A DNA stretch of 64,000 nucleotides, taken from Bugulina stolonifera (Eukaryota; Bryozoa; Gymnolaemata; Cheilostomatida; Bugulidae). The translations under genes were made by a program, and so were the position numbers. Each line of letters starts with the position of its first letter. Position 1 is the first letter of the stretch. The notes below the pieces were generated by a model that was given only the letters and a program-made list of their open reading frames with translations, was not told where the DNA came from and ran no database searches. This document shows positions 48,101-58,700 of this stretch, in pieces. The stretch spans positions 14,708,158-14,772,157 of the forward strand of contig OW285195.1 of NCBI GenBank assembly GCA_935421135.1, in the 5' to 3' direction.

Positions 48101-50021
48101 CAGCTTTGTTGATTGCATAGCAGCCATGTTTGTGGTTACTAACATATAGTTTTGATACTGTCTTACAATATTGTTTTCAAACATGGCAAATCCGCTGTCG
48201 AAGCCTGCACCCATATGTCTGTCTATATAATTTTGTTCTTTATTCTGCAGATAGTGAAATCGTTGAACCTACCCAACATAGATAAAATATATCCAGTTAA
48301 ATGGCATCGAAGGTTGCATATGGCCGACTTCTTTCTCTACGCATCCAGAAATTTAGTGAATAAATCAGTGATAGCATCAAATGCCGATATAAGTAAGTGA
48401 TAGTAACAAATGCCGATATAAGTAAGTGATAGCATCAAATGCCGATATAAGTCAGTGTATTGATCCTACATGTATGTATAATAATTTCTATACTGCAAGT
48501 TTATAAATTCTTAGAAATGTTATTATAATTTTTAGAGGAGCAAGCATTACTGTACAAAGGACAAATTTTGGTGTTTGAAATAATATTATTTTTAAAATTC
48601 ATTTGGGATTTACTACACCATCAAAAACTTCTATTACCACACATGTTTGGAACGACCTAGATGAATATGTGGAGACAACTACTGACCCTGTGTTTGGTGA
48701 CTGGGAATCCAGTGTTTGCTTTTCACTACTTTTTCCCAATTCATACAACTGTGTTTATCCAATTCTATAAATAGCATTAATTAGAGAACCTGTTAGACAC
48801 CTGCAGAAATTGACATTTACAGTTTTGGTCATTATTTAGTTATAGGTGGTGGTCTAAATCATATAGATACTGAAAGGTTGAGAGATGAGAGGGTTATGTA
48901 TTCATTGACTCGGCACAATATCATCAGAGGAAACAAGACTTGTACTCCCCTTAACTTGTGTACGGAAACCTACTACAGAGGTATTTTACATAAATAATCC
49001 AGCTGTAGCTACTGAGGCTAGCATCTGTAATTGTCTGTCTCCGGTAATAAATCAAGAAATGGTAAGACAATTCCTGTTTGTCTTTACAATATTGATTTTA
49101 TTACATTGTTAATAAATTTTGTACTGTATTATTGTTTTAATTTGTAGCGTCTCACGACACTCATATATTTAGACTAGCAGAACCACTGAACGAGACTCTA
49201 ATATTAGATAAACTAGATTATCCAATCAACATGTGGGGAGCCGAGAACGGTAAGACAACTCCTCCTTATATTATATGGTAAAATAGCCCATTATGTTTTA
49301 TTATATAACATGGAATTACATTGTGTTACACGGCACAACGAGCCTTCATGGTATTTTGTATAATGTATACCATTGTATATTTGGCTATGTGGTGAAGCAA
49401 TGGGTCGCATCGATGTACCCCAACCGTTGAGTGTGCGCTAGCTGTGTTACCAGACAATTTTGTTAGATACCTTCGTTTGATGTGGCCTTTGGATTTGCAT
49501 GTAGGTGCAGCGTACTGAACTATACTACATGACTCTATATATACTTTGGTTCAGTTTTGCCGGGTATAGTCTTATAACTACTCATGTCTCACTTCTAGTC
49601 TGGGGAGACGACCACAATCATTTTGATTGGCCAATGATAGGTAGGCTGTATGTGATGTACATTGGTTCACATTTCCCTTGTAGAAACTTAGCACTATTAA
49701 TATGATGTTATTTTCATTTCAGCGATGCATTGGACATTTAAATTTGAGCTTGACTTTGTGGTAAGGAACCCGTGTAGGGTTATATATACCCACCATAACC
49801 ATTGCTCCAAGGTTCATGGCCCAAGCTTGGAAAAAGTTCATAAACATAAATATTCGATATATTTCCTTCCGGGTAAAGGTTGGAACTTGAAGCGCGTAAT
49901 TGAGAGCTATAGTCCATTTGAAGACACTCTCCGCTATAGAGAAGCAGAGATGAATTCTACAATTAACTCAGTAGAAAGTCAGGCGAATTCCGTAGGTGCA
50001 GTTATTTCTACAAGCTCATAG
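39158..50021 (+). CDS. Glycosyltransferase-like type II membrane protein, paralog 1 (381 aa)
   Basis: Exons: 39158-39233, 44307-44546, 45427-45572, 48251-48392, 48840-48980, 49148-49249 and 49723-50021 (stop TAG). Phases are 1,1,0,1,1,1. Residues 1-8 are basic and 9-25 hydrophobic (VVALFGFTLIWINL), giving a signal anchor. A stem with repeated S/T-P-T-P follows to about 100. The conserved domain then shows IREIHLFYTDDESLE, KWHRRLHMADFFLYASR, N198-A-D200-I, SLTRH, SHDTHIF at 250-256, NMWGAEN at 276-282, and NPC at 298-300 with H307-N-H309-C310. In order and spacing this resembles GT-A-like sugar transferases in which N-x-D takes the place of a DxD metal motif (from memory, not searched). The four late Cys could form two disulfides, fitting the Golgi lumen. 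The exact sugar and acceptor are unknown. Exon 1 is 5 kb upstream of exon 2 and is the least certain part. Confidence 0.8.
39791..39954. repeat. Foldback repeat in intron 1 of paralog 1
   Basis: TTAGGTGCAGAAGTGGAGAA at left matches the inverse of TTCTCCACTACTGCACCTAA at right, with AGATAGCCT/AGGCTATCC further in. The 164-bp unit encloses a pyrimidine-rich loop containing AGAAGTTGTCTTCTCT. Confidence 0.8.
41460..41545. repeat. Perfect 26-27-bp hairpin in intron 1 of paralog 1
   Basis: The arm AATGTCAGTTAGAAACAGGA plus TGTTCC is followed, after a 32-base spacer, by its exact inverse. The perfect arms suggest recent origin or constraint. It could be a tiny foldback element or the stem of a small RNA precursor. 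Confidence 0.85.
46629..47756. mobile_element. Second hAT-type non-autonomous element, in intron 3 of paralog 1
   Basis: The ends CAGTGCTCAAAGTGTA and its inverse TACACTTTGAGCACTG are flanked by a perfect 8-bp duplication CATTTAAC (46621-46628 and 47757-47764). The length is 1128 bp. It contains a GC-rich palindrome GGCTCGGCGAGCC near the left end, ATT/ATG microsatellites in the middle and a G/C-rich stretch near 47655-47712. No transposase remnant was recognised. Confidence 0.9.
48368..48454 (+). repeat. 29-bp triplication across the exon 4 donor of paralog 1
   Basis: Three units start at 48368, 48397 and 48426. Each contains the exon end (CAAATGCCGATATAA) and a donor: GTAAGT, GTAAGT and GTCAGT. 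The first donor (48393) is the one that matches the paralogs. Using the second would shift the frame by 29 bases. Confidence 0.9.
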
Positions 50022-50202
50022 CACTACTGAAAGCATGCAGCAAGTAGTTGTTTGCTGAGATGCTTCATACAGCTGCTGACAGCATCTAACAGGTGGTTGT
50101 TTGCTCAGGTGCTCCATAGCAGGTTCCCATGTCAGTCCACATCTATATTTCGCTATTTATTGTTTTACAATCAGGTAACCAAAGTACGCCTGAATTTTCT
50201 AT

Positions 50203-50208
50203 AATAAA
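50203..50208 (+). promoter_or_regulatory. Poly(A) signal, paralog 1
   Basis: AATAAA lies 182 bp after the stop. A second copy at 50285 is an alternative. Confidence 0.55.
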
Positions 50209-51063
50209 AAGCTCCATTTTTTTAATTGATTATGTTCTATTCACCACGAGTTTATTTTTATGCACATAAAATGTATAGTTTTATAATAAAATATTCTCTT
50301 GCCAACTCAGTGTTTATTTGTTATATGCATGTATAATATTAGTCCACTTTCACTATCTAGATTTCAGCTTTTTGTTCGTTTTTTAGTTCAACAGTGTCAG
50401 GTGTTTAGTTCAGTTTTACTGGTGAAATTCCTCTTGCTAATAAAATTGATCAGTGTTCTGTCCAAGAACTATCATAGCAGAGTTGGACAATAACAAAGGT
50501 ACACGCTATTAACCTAAGCGTATACACTGGAACAGGCAGTACAAGGGAGAAGAAATTCACATTCAATAGTGGTTTTGTGACTGGATGGTTCTTTACTGGT
50601 GGTTTACATCTAGCTTATAGAGCAATAAAGTGGAATGGCTTGATGTACTACAACAACCAGTTACAGACCCGCTAACTGCAATACATAACAGACCACATTA
50701 GATAATTATTGACTGTATAGGTCGAAGTTGTCCTCTCCCGATCTGTCCAGCAAATTGGGAGAGGATAACTTCAGTAAAATTTGGCGACCTGTTACAGCCA
50801 TCGTCACATATATATTGTGTTTAATGTTATTTGTCCATTTATTTGTTGCAAATGACTTGTGAATTCTTACAAATAACATACGATCTATTTAGCTATGCAT
50901 TGCATCACACGTTGTGCAAGGAGTAAAGTGTTTCATTAGAAGGTCTTCATTCTGAACAGCGGGCCTACTAGCAAAGTTCGAAGTGGAAAAATTGAGGTGG
51001 GTACACGGTAAATGCAATCTCACAGATTAGTATTGTATAGCTATCCACCTAATCTTATGGTAG

Positions 51064-51104
51064 CTAAGAAATTAGTGGATTACTAAAATCCACTAATTTC
51101 TTAG
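51064..51104. repeat. Perfect 17-bp hairpin
   Basis: CTAAGAAATTAGTGGAT and its exact inverse are separated by seven bases. It lies 200 bp before the Tc1 relic and may be part of that element's decayed end. Confidence 0.8.
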
Positions 51105-51307
51105 CCACTACGCTAGCAGGTCCACAGCAACTGTGTGGGGAAAACAAGCTATTAAAATGAGGGTACACGCTTGCTGGCCGTATAACCACTAAAATTGAGG
51201 TGGGGACACCGTATACTCCTGTATGACCACACGTCGAACACTGCCTACTAGCGTGGACCAGAAAGTCGTTTTGTTCAGAAACAAGAGCTTGCATAGTTGC
51301 TTTAGCC

Positions 51308-51849
51308 GGTGAAGGTTACTCTGAAAGGCAACTGGCTAAAAGATGTGGGTGCAGTAAAACAGTTGCCCATGGATGCATTGCAATGAATAATTAAATTAAA
51401 AACTTTTTTCTGATCGGAAGCGCTCAGCGCGACCAAGGGTCACAACAAGCCGTGAGGATGGAATCATGCGTTGGATTTCTGTTCGATCACCCTCCTGTTC
51501 CTACAAGAAAATGCACGCACATTTGTTAAGGAGTTTTCCAAAGACAGTTTAAAAGCAGTCTCGCACTGACAGCTTAGTCAAAGAATCGTAATCTCGAAAA
51601 AGCAAAGCCACGGCTCACATTAGCAATCCTCAAAAAGCGTTGACATAGAAGTTCTGCAGTAGCCAGGTGACAGCCTTGGCCTCCAGTCACTAATGAAAGA
51701 TAAAAGTGGTAGAAAATATATTTCAGCTGATAGAAACCATCGAGTCAGTGCGGGTGAAGGAAATTGGCAAGGATTACTGCTGTAAGCCAGTGGAAAGCAT
51801 GCCGAGACGGCTAGAAGCCGTCATCAAAAATGAGGGTGGGCACAGAAAA
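51308..51849 (+). pseudogene. Decayed Tc1/mariner transposase
   Basis: The left part reads GYSERQLAKRCGCSKTV, the helix-turn-helix start typical of Tc1 transposases. A middle part keeps KPRLTLAILKKR. The right end reads VESMPRRLEAVIKNEGGH, the characteristic Tc1 C-terminus. Stops and frameshifts separate these pieces. At about 540 bp against roughly 1 kb for a full transposase, the DDE catalytic centre is mostly deleted. It is an inactive relic. Confidence 0.85.
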
Positions 51850-52212
51850 TGTTGACAAAATATGCATATAAATGGATGCTGAGATGTTGTAATGCTCTAC
51901 CTAGATATAATTTTACAAATTATCTGTGGTTAATTTAAATAGAACATTCTCATAGCCATTAATCATGTAAAACTCTATTTCCGTTAAATAATGAAGGTGG
52001 ACAAGGACTGTAACTATAACACTAGCTTGTGTATTGTTGGCTTCGCGTTGTAACATAACATAAAACGGAATGGTATCAAATTATTCAGTTCTTCATTCAC
52101 CACTAAGCAAAAGCTACATGTAGCGCGAGGCATTGGTAGAAGTACGTGACTTGTAATTGTAATAATGATGGGAGTTTCACCCTATATTTGTTGCTATTAA
52201 CGCTAGAAAGAA

Positions 52213-55200
52213 ATGGTGATGTGGATGATGAAAAAGCTGAGACCTGTAGCTGGAATTAGTGCTGTAAGCATGTTAGTACTTTTAACATGGGTAGTCCATC
52301 AAGACCCCAGTGACCACAATCACAATGAAGGTAAGTGAACAAAAGTAAATTGTTAATGTTCAAATCTATTGAATTGTAATTGTTAGTAAAGTGACTCAGC
52401 GAAATATAATATTTTTGCCCCAATTAATTTTACCCTGTGGGGGTGGGGGGAGAGCCAGAGAAAAATGATTTCACTGTCTATAGCTGCTTCAGTGGTTGAG
52501 GCATTCAAATGTCTTAAACATGATGCTCACAGTCGCTTACCTCCATTGTCAATGTTTAATGTCCATAGACCATAAGATTAAGATAATTTTGCGTAGAAAA
52601 TTAAATTTGATTTGAACAGTTGTAGTATAGTTTAGTAGCTGTAGATATTATTTTCTATAGCATTTACTGTAGAACAGGCTATGTGGGTCAAAGTTTATTT
52701 AATTTTAGTTATCCTGGTGTCTTCTAGTTTATGTGCATATGATATGCTTAGACTATCTATAGCCTGAGGATATGTAATTGTTATTGTAGTTACAAACCAT
52801 TACTCATGCAGATGTGTTACTGGTACAAATATGAAGTGTTAGTATAGAAATTAGATTTAAATGTTTAGGGATATGAACCTACATGCTACATGTATATACA
52901 TGCATACCTGTCAACTATCCCGATTTGGGCGGGACCCTCCCTATTTCAAACTCTCACTCCCACTAGCTCCCTATATCCCTATATCCTCCCGATTTCAGGG
53001 CATCAGGTTGGGATTTTTCACTTTTGTATTATCTAATATCCAATAGCCAAGATTATCCAATAAATAGCATCGAATTAATACCCTTGTTCAGTCTCATTTC
53101 ACTCCATCTGGTATTTTGATACAGCTTTGGAGTTATCAGCTACTACATAGCTTATATTGCGCATGTGGTAGCTAATTTACATGTCTTACTGATTATGTCT
53201 AAAGATCATGATTAGTGCTGTGATAACAATGAAGCTTGGCACCCATACTCCCCTCCCCATGGTTCCAACTCTTCAAATGTATTTTTGCAGTTGGTAGCTA
53301 AGGTCGTGAAAATTTCACCTGTGCACCCGGAAGTTGGGACTCCCTATATTTTTTCACTCCAGGTTGACAGGTATGTATACATGTACATGTAAATGTATAT
53401 CATTTGGGTTACCATGATCTGTACACGTTAACCAATAAAAATGTATGCAGCAGGCAGTACCGTGAAAGTTGACCTCCTGCTCCAAAAGATGCAAATAGCT
53501 GGCAACTAAACTTACATAACACTCTTATACAAGGGCACCAATAACCTTTTTTAGGAAGATAAATTGGGAGAGGACAATTTCTAATTATGATCAATAGCTT
53601 ATTAGTGCCCATGCTCTTATAGAATATCGCTATTAGCTATATTCTAATGAAACTGCTGATAGTAAACCCTGAATATATATACTATTATTTATAGTTTTAT
53701 CCACTACATAACAAAAGCCAAAACTTTAAAATGACCTTTATTGATGCATTTTTAGCATTATTGGTAATGGTTACATTTGGTTACATTATGATAATGTAAA
53801 AGAAAAAAAATTAGGAGCTTCTCTGGTTGGCCAAATAGATTCATATGTACATTATATAGATTATAGACTGTAAACCAGTTGAATGTGTACATGGGCACTT
53901 GCAAGCTATTGATCATAATTAGAAGTTGTCCTCTCTCAAAAGAACGGAAAAGAAAAGGAGAGAGGAAAACTTCTAATTATGATCAATAGCTTATGAATGC
54001 TCATAGTTGAGTATCTGTAGACTCTGTTCCCCACTTATGGCTACAGCCGATACTCAATTATATTGTCCCCTTTCATTCATAGGGAGAAACTCTACAATCA
54101 AACGAGAACTTAGCATAGACTTACTGTTTGGCTACGGGAGATATTTGCGTCAGAATAGTACAGATTTAAGATCCGATGTGTACAGTACACCCGTCACAAC
54201 AACTGGAGGCAGTATGACGGTGTCTGTTTTGGGCGGCTATCATCTGTTGACCATGGTCAGCTTGTTCAATGGTATGATTACAGTAGTGGTTGGTTTCCTT
54301 GTACACTGTAGCTAACCCAATAGTATGCTAGATGGTATATACCGAGGAATTGCCATACATAATATTTGATGTAGGATTACTACTGTTAATGCACACGGTT
54401 TATTACAATATCTATTAGCTTACTTGGTACAATATCTATTAACTTACTTGGTACAATATCTATTAGCTTACTTGGTACAATATCTATTAGCTTACTTGGT
54501 GCACAACATAGTACTCAGAGTTGATAAAAATGACAACATTGAGTTTGAAGTAATAATTATAAATATAACCTACATGTATATTTATCATTGTTGTAATTGT
54601 TCTCAGTGTGATTTAGTTTTATATACTGTGTGCTCCAAGTAAGCTATTAGACATAGTTGAAGTCCAGAGCCTGTCTTATATTCTTACAAGACGAGTTTAT
54701 CAATCCTCCTGTACCTCTGAGGAAATACAACAAATGAAGAATAGCAATAATTAGTTTAATTAATTTAATTATATTAGACGTGTAGAATATTAATATATAC
54801 ATGTGTTTCTACTGTTTTGTGTTCTATGTTTTATGCTCTATATGAATGTCACTTACATGTGACACTCTACGCCCCTTTTCTTGCAGGAAATGCAAGCAGA
54901 GGTTATGAGAATTTCACATCAGAAGAGTTAGGAGGAAGAGATGGAGAATATCTGGAGACTCTGAAGAAGAACTTGAACCATGACCAGGTGGTAGCAGTAC
55001 ATCTGTTCTATATAAATGATGATGACTTAAAGGTGAATACAGCAGTTGTCTCCTCTATATATACAATATGATGGTGACTTAAAGGTGAATACAGCAGTTG
55101 TCTCCTCTCTATATACATGATGATGACTTGAAGGTGAGTGTAGTAGTTGTCTCCTCTCTATATACATGATGATGACTTGAAGGTGAATACAGCAGTTGTC

Positions 55201-57226
55201 TCCTCTCTATATACATGATGATGACTTAAAGGTGAGTACAGTAGTTGTCGCCTCTCTCTATGCAATATCATGATGGGATTTGGGGTTTTACACGAGGAAA
55301 CCTTAGAACCTACAAACAGCTCCATAGTGCCATAGAAATTACAGGTAGTTCCTTGTATTTTATGCTCTGCCTATCTCACAGACAGTGAAAGCGTTGAATT
55401 CATCCAACACGGATAAGATGTATCCAGTCAGATGGCATCGGAAGTTGCATATGGCTGATTTCTTCCTTTATGCATCCAGATATCTAGTTGATAAACCAGT
55501 GATAGCTTTGAATTCTGACATAAGTAAGTACATGTCGATGACTTGTCACCCAATGTGACCATTGCTTGTAACTGTAGATATAGTAGTTAATTTACAGCAG
55601 TTTCGTGTCAGGTGTGGCCTGTTGTTAATGATTAAATTTGGTAAAACTCTCCATATTGGTAACATAGTCAAAATGGTAAATTATAACTAACTCTCTCCCT
55701 ACAGATATACATGTAAAATACATAAATAGTATATTTATCTATAGTTATTTATTAATTCTATGTTTCTGTGATTTAGTCATAGGTGAAGGATTAAATGAGA
55801 TAGACACAGAGAGATTAAGAGACGAAAGGGTTATGTATTCGTTGACTCGGCACAATATCATCAGAGGAAACGAGACTTGCACTCCAGTTAATATGTGTAC
55901 TGAATACAGATATATAGGTATGTGCTTACATAGTAACCTATGAATACAGGTTAGTGCGGGGCGGTGTTGATTTGCACCTGCATTCATTTTTTTGCTATTT
56001 TAAAAAAACTCAATGATACCTAAGTTGTCGTTTACCACTCGGCTTAATTCAGGGTTTTAATTTTCGGAAAGAGATCGAATCGTTAATTTCATGCTTGATT
56101 TTGAGAGTTGTCTCGCTCCGCTTTTGCCTATAATTGCAGCCTTCTTTATTTTGTTTACAATAATATAGACTAATTTTGTCCAAAATTATATTTCCTTGGA
56201 TTAGTCTTGGAGTTAGGCTTCTTTTATGTTGTTTGAAGGCTAGTTTGCCAGCTTACATGTACTTAGCTAGCCCACAACTAAAACACCACAGTGGTCATTC
56301 CTCCTCTACACCAGCAGGAAGAAGGACATATTTGTTTTCACAAAATTATAAGTACTGGGTAACAACGATGATTGCAGCTAAGTCTGTATGGCAAGGATGA
56401 CATCGGATTATAATGATTGAAAAGGGCACAATATGCATTCGCCTGTTTGCAATCCTGGTCGTTACCAGAAGTGGGCACGCTGAAAGAACAGATGCGATTT
56501 GAATTTAAAAACCGAATCCTATCGAACCGTCTATGCGGCTTCGGTTGACATTTTGAAATTTTTGGAACCGAGAGAAAAAGCTGAAAACTGAATGATGCTG
56601 AAACACAGTGCAGCACTAGTATACATGTATATCTGTTGGCACAGTGTTTACGCTGTAGCCTCTGCTCTTTACTCTATATTGATATCTATTTGTCCTTCAC
56701 CTCTTGTAGGGTCCCACGACACTCACATATTTAGACTGGCAGAACCACTGAATGAGACTCTAATATTAGATAAACTAGATTATCCAATCAACATGTGGGG
56801 AGCCGAGAACGGTAAGACAACTCTTTGTATTATATTATATTACATGGTAAGATAACTCCTTAAACTGCATTATGGTACCAGGTATATTGCAACAGAGTAC
56901 TAACCTAATAATAACTTTATTTTATTTCAGCGATGCATTGGACGTTTAAATTCAGTCTTGGCTTTGTGGTAAGGAACCCGTGTAGGGTTGTATATACCTA
57001 CCATAACCATTGCTCCAAAGTTCACGGCCCAAGCTTGGAACAGGTCAAAGAGCATAAATATTCCATCTTCTTTCTGCCCGATAAAGGATGGGCTGTGGAG
57101 CACGTTCGAGCAAGCTTCAGCCCATTTGAAGACGCTCTCAGCTATAGAGAGTCGGTGAACTCTACGATCAGCCCAACAGAGAATCTGAGAAATTCTACAG
57201 AGAAATCCACCACCGCAAGTCCTTGA
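52213..57226 (+). CDS. Glycosyltransferase-like type II membrane protein, paralog 2 (377 aa)
   Basis: Exons: 52213-52330, 54083-54271, 54887-55032, 55382-55523, 55777-55917, 56710-56811 and 56931-57226 (stop TGA). Phases are identical to paralog 1. The N-terminus has MKKLR followed by a hydrophobic span (GISAVSMLVLLTWVV), then His-rich DHNHNE, so it should be a type II anchor. The stem (exon 2) is shorter than in the other two paralogs. The conserved domain has AVHLFYIND, RWHRKLHMADFFLYASR, N195-S-D197-I, SLTRH, SHDTHIF, NMWGAEN and NHC. N-S-D-I is the form I remember from bacterial GT-like proteins with the same motif order. It is closest to paralog 1: the exon 6 products differ only in the first residue. 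Exon 3's own donor is a weak GTGAAT followed by four near-copies. Confidence 0.82.
52903..53375. mobile_element. 473-bp DNA transposon with CATACCTGTCAAC ends, in intron 1 of paralog 2
   Basis: The terminal inverted repeats CATACCTGTCAAC/GTTGACAGGTATG are flanked by the 8-bp duplication TATACATG (52895-52902 and 53376-53383). An 8-bp duplication fits hAT or P superfamilies. CTCCCTAT and CCCGATTT words recur inside near both ends. No coding remnant was seen. Confidence 0.85.
53533..53610. mobile_element. GGGCACT foldback element, short copy
   Basis: GGGCACCAATAA at left and TTATTAGTGCCC at right enclose GGGAGAGGACAATTTCTAAT. One arm is largely deleted. It is related to the copies at 27566, 53893 and 57899. 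Confidence 0.75.
53893..54002. mobile_element. GGGCACT foldback element, full palindrome
   Basis: The left arm has AAGCTATTGATCATAATTAG and AAGTTGTCCTCTCT. The right arm is the inverse and ends AATGCTC. The 110-bp unit is a nearly complete hairpin and ends 80 bp before exon 2 of paralog 2. Confidence 0.8.
54405..54500 (+). repeat. Four 24-bp tandem repeats in intron 2 of paralog 2
   Basis: The unit is ACAATATCTATTAGCTTACTTGGT, with one base change in the second copy. Confidence 0.95.
55018..55260 (+). repeat. Minisatellite of about 50 bp that repeats the exon 3 donor of paralog 2
   Basis: Five units each contain the exon end GATGA(T/C)TT(A/G)AAG followed by a donor, with donors at 55033, 55085, 55134, 55183 and 55232. 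The real first donor is GTGAAT; the third and fifth are GTGAGT, a better consensus. Reading past the first donor meets an in-frame TGA within 40 bases. Confidence 0.92.
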
Positions 57227-57708
57227 CAAGTCTAGACACTCATCTGACTCGGACCTGCTACGGCAGACTGATGGAAATAAGTAACAAATAATTTTAGAGC
57301 TTGTAATTCTAGAAGACTTTTGGTCATTCGCTAATTTTTATTGTAAAACCCCTTTTGAGTTGAGTATCTTATTAATATCTGGACTTTGATTGGCTCATGT
57401 GTTGGCCTTAAGGGTTTTTTATTAAATTTTACTTGCTTTTAGTTATTACGCTATGTACAGCTACACATTGCTACAGTAGTGTTACATCTTGCATGTATGT
57501 TACATTGTGGAGATTAAAGTAAATATAGAGGGCAGACAACTCCCCTATTATATGTGTCATTGCTGTGCGAAGTTATATCTTAATACTTCTTGGTTGAACC
57601 TATTGCTATTGCCTTGATCTCTACTGGATTGAAGCCTACTATATATTAAACTATACAACAAAGTTCATACCACATAATCATGTAGCAGGAATAGAACACT
57701 TGAGCTTT

Positions 57709-57714
57709 AATAAA
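57709..57714 (+). promoter_or_regulatory. Poly(A) signal, paralog 2
   Basis: AATAAA lies about 480 bp after the stop. No earlier canonical hexamer was noticed. Confidence 0.45.
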
Positions 57715-57898
57715 ATATTCAGTATATTTCTAGTTCTTCCATGGTATGTAGCATGCCTAGCTAACATTACATGTCTGCTTTTACTATACTGTGGCTGGCT
57801 ATAAATAACTATTAATTTATGCTTAGATAACTGGAAACGTTATCAATTCCTTGTAGCCCTAGACCATGTGACTATGTTTGACAATGGCCACTCATAAG

Positions 57899-58000
57899 CG
57901 CCCATAAGCTATTGATTATAATCAGAAGTTGTTCTCTCTCAACTTCTCTTCATCTGAGAGAGGACAACTTGTAATTATATCCAATAGCTTACGAGTGCCC
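57899..58000. mobile_element. GGGCACT foldback element, full palindrome
   Basis: GCGCCCATAAGCTATTGATT and AGAAGTTGTTCTCTCTC at left mirror GAGAGAGGACAACTTGTAAT and AGCTTACGAGTGCCC at right, over 102 bp. Confidence 0.78.
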
Positions 58001-58700
58001 TTGGTTGCTGCGCCGCCATCAAGCAATATGTTATAGATAACACAACATTTGCTAAGTTCTGAGGACAAGCACTCACTGCTAAATTTATATGCACAGGCCA
58101 ATTTGCCTTTTCTTACTTTGTGTTCTTAAAAATGACCACATATATATACGCATGTGCCGGTCTCTCTGATTCCACAGACAGGAGACTATTATTTTCAACT
58201 CAAAATCTTGCACCGTATCGAAACTAACCACCCCCAACCCAAATGCTGAATCACTATGATTTTCACCAATGAAGCTTGGCACATGCATGTATAACATTAA
58301 ACAAGTCTACGATATTATGTTAATTATAGTTATACAATACAATTCAAGTAGCAGCACATGCTACTTGTAGGCTTTAAGTAAATAATGAATATTGCCTGAG
58401 TAACTCACCGACAGCTAGTTTGCTGGTACATCATCAACAATGCCCACTGATTGTTTGGAAGGCTTTTGAAACTCAGACTAAGGGATGAGCATGAGCATGC
58501 AGAATGGATAACAATAGATAATTGTCTTATTGCATTGATTGTCCTGCTTAAGGTAAAAGACAATATTGATTAGTAATTTAATATTTTAGCATTTTTTAGC
58601 CAATTGTTAGTTTGAGTGTATATTCTAATGGATAGACTTACTGAAAACTATAATTCATATTTTCTGTTTTAATTTAGGCTAATAATACATGTAGAAAGAC

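Larger units (their letters stand above)
50022..52212. other. Paralog 1 3' UTR and intergenic region with Tc1 relic
   Basis: After the stop there are AATAAA signals at 50203 and 50285. A short inverted repeat AAGTTGTCCTCTCCC/GGGAGAGGATAACTT lies near 50726-50775. The rest is a decayed Tc1 region and AT-rich DNA up to the start of paralog 2. Confidence 0.6.
57227..58700. other. Paralog 2 3' UTR and intergenic region
   Basis: The 3' UTR probably ends after AATAAA near 57709. A foldback element lies at 57899-58000. Otherwise the region is AT-rich with no supported gene up to paralog 3. Confidence 0.55.
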
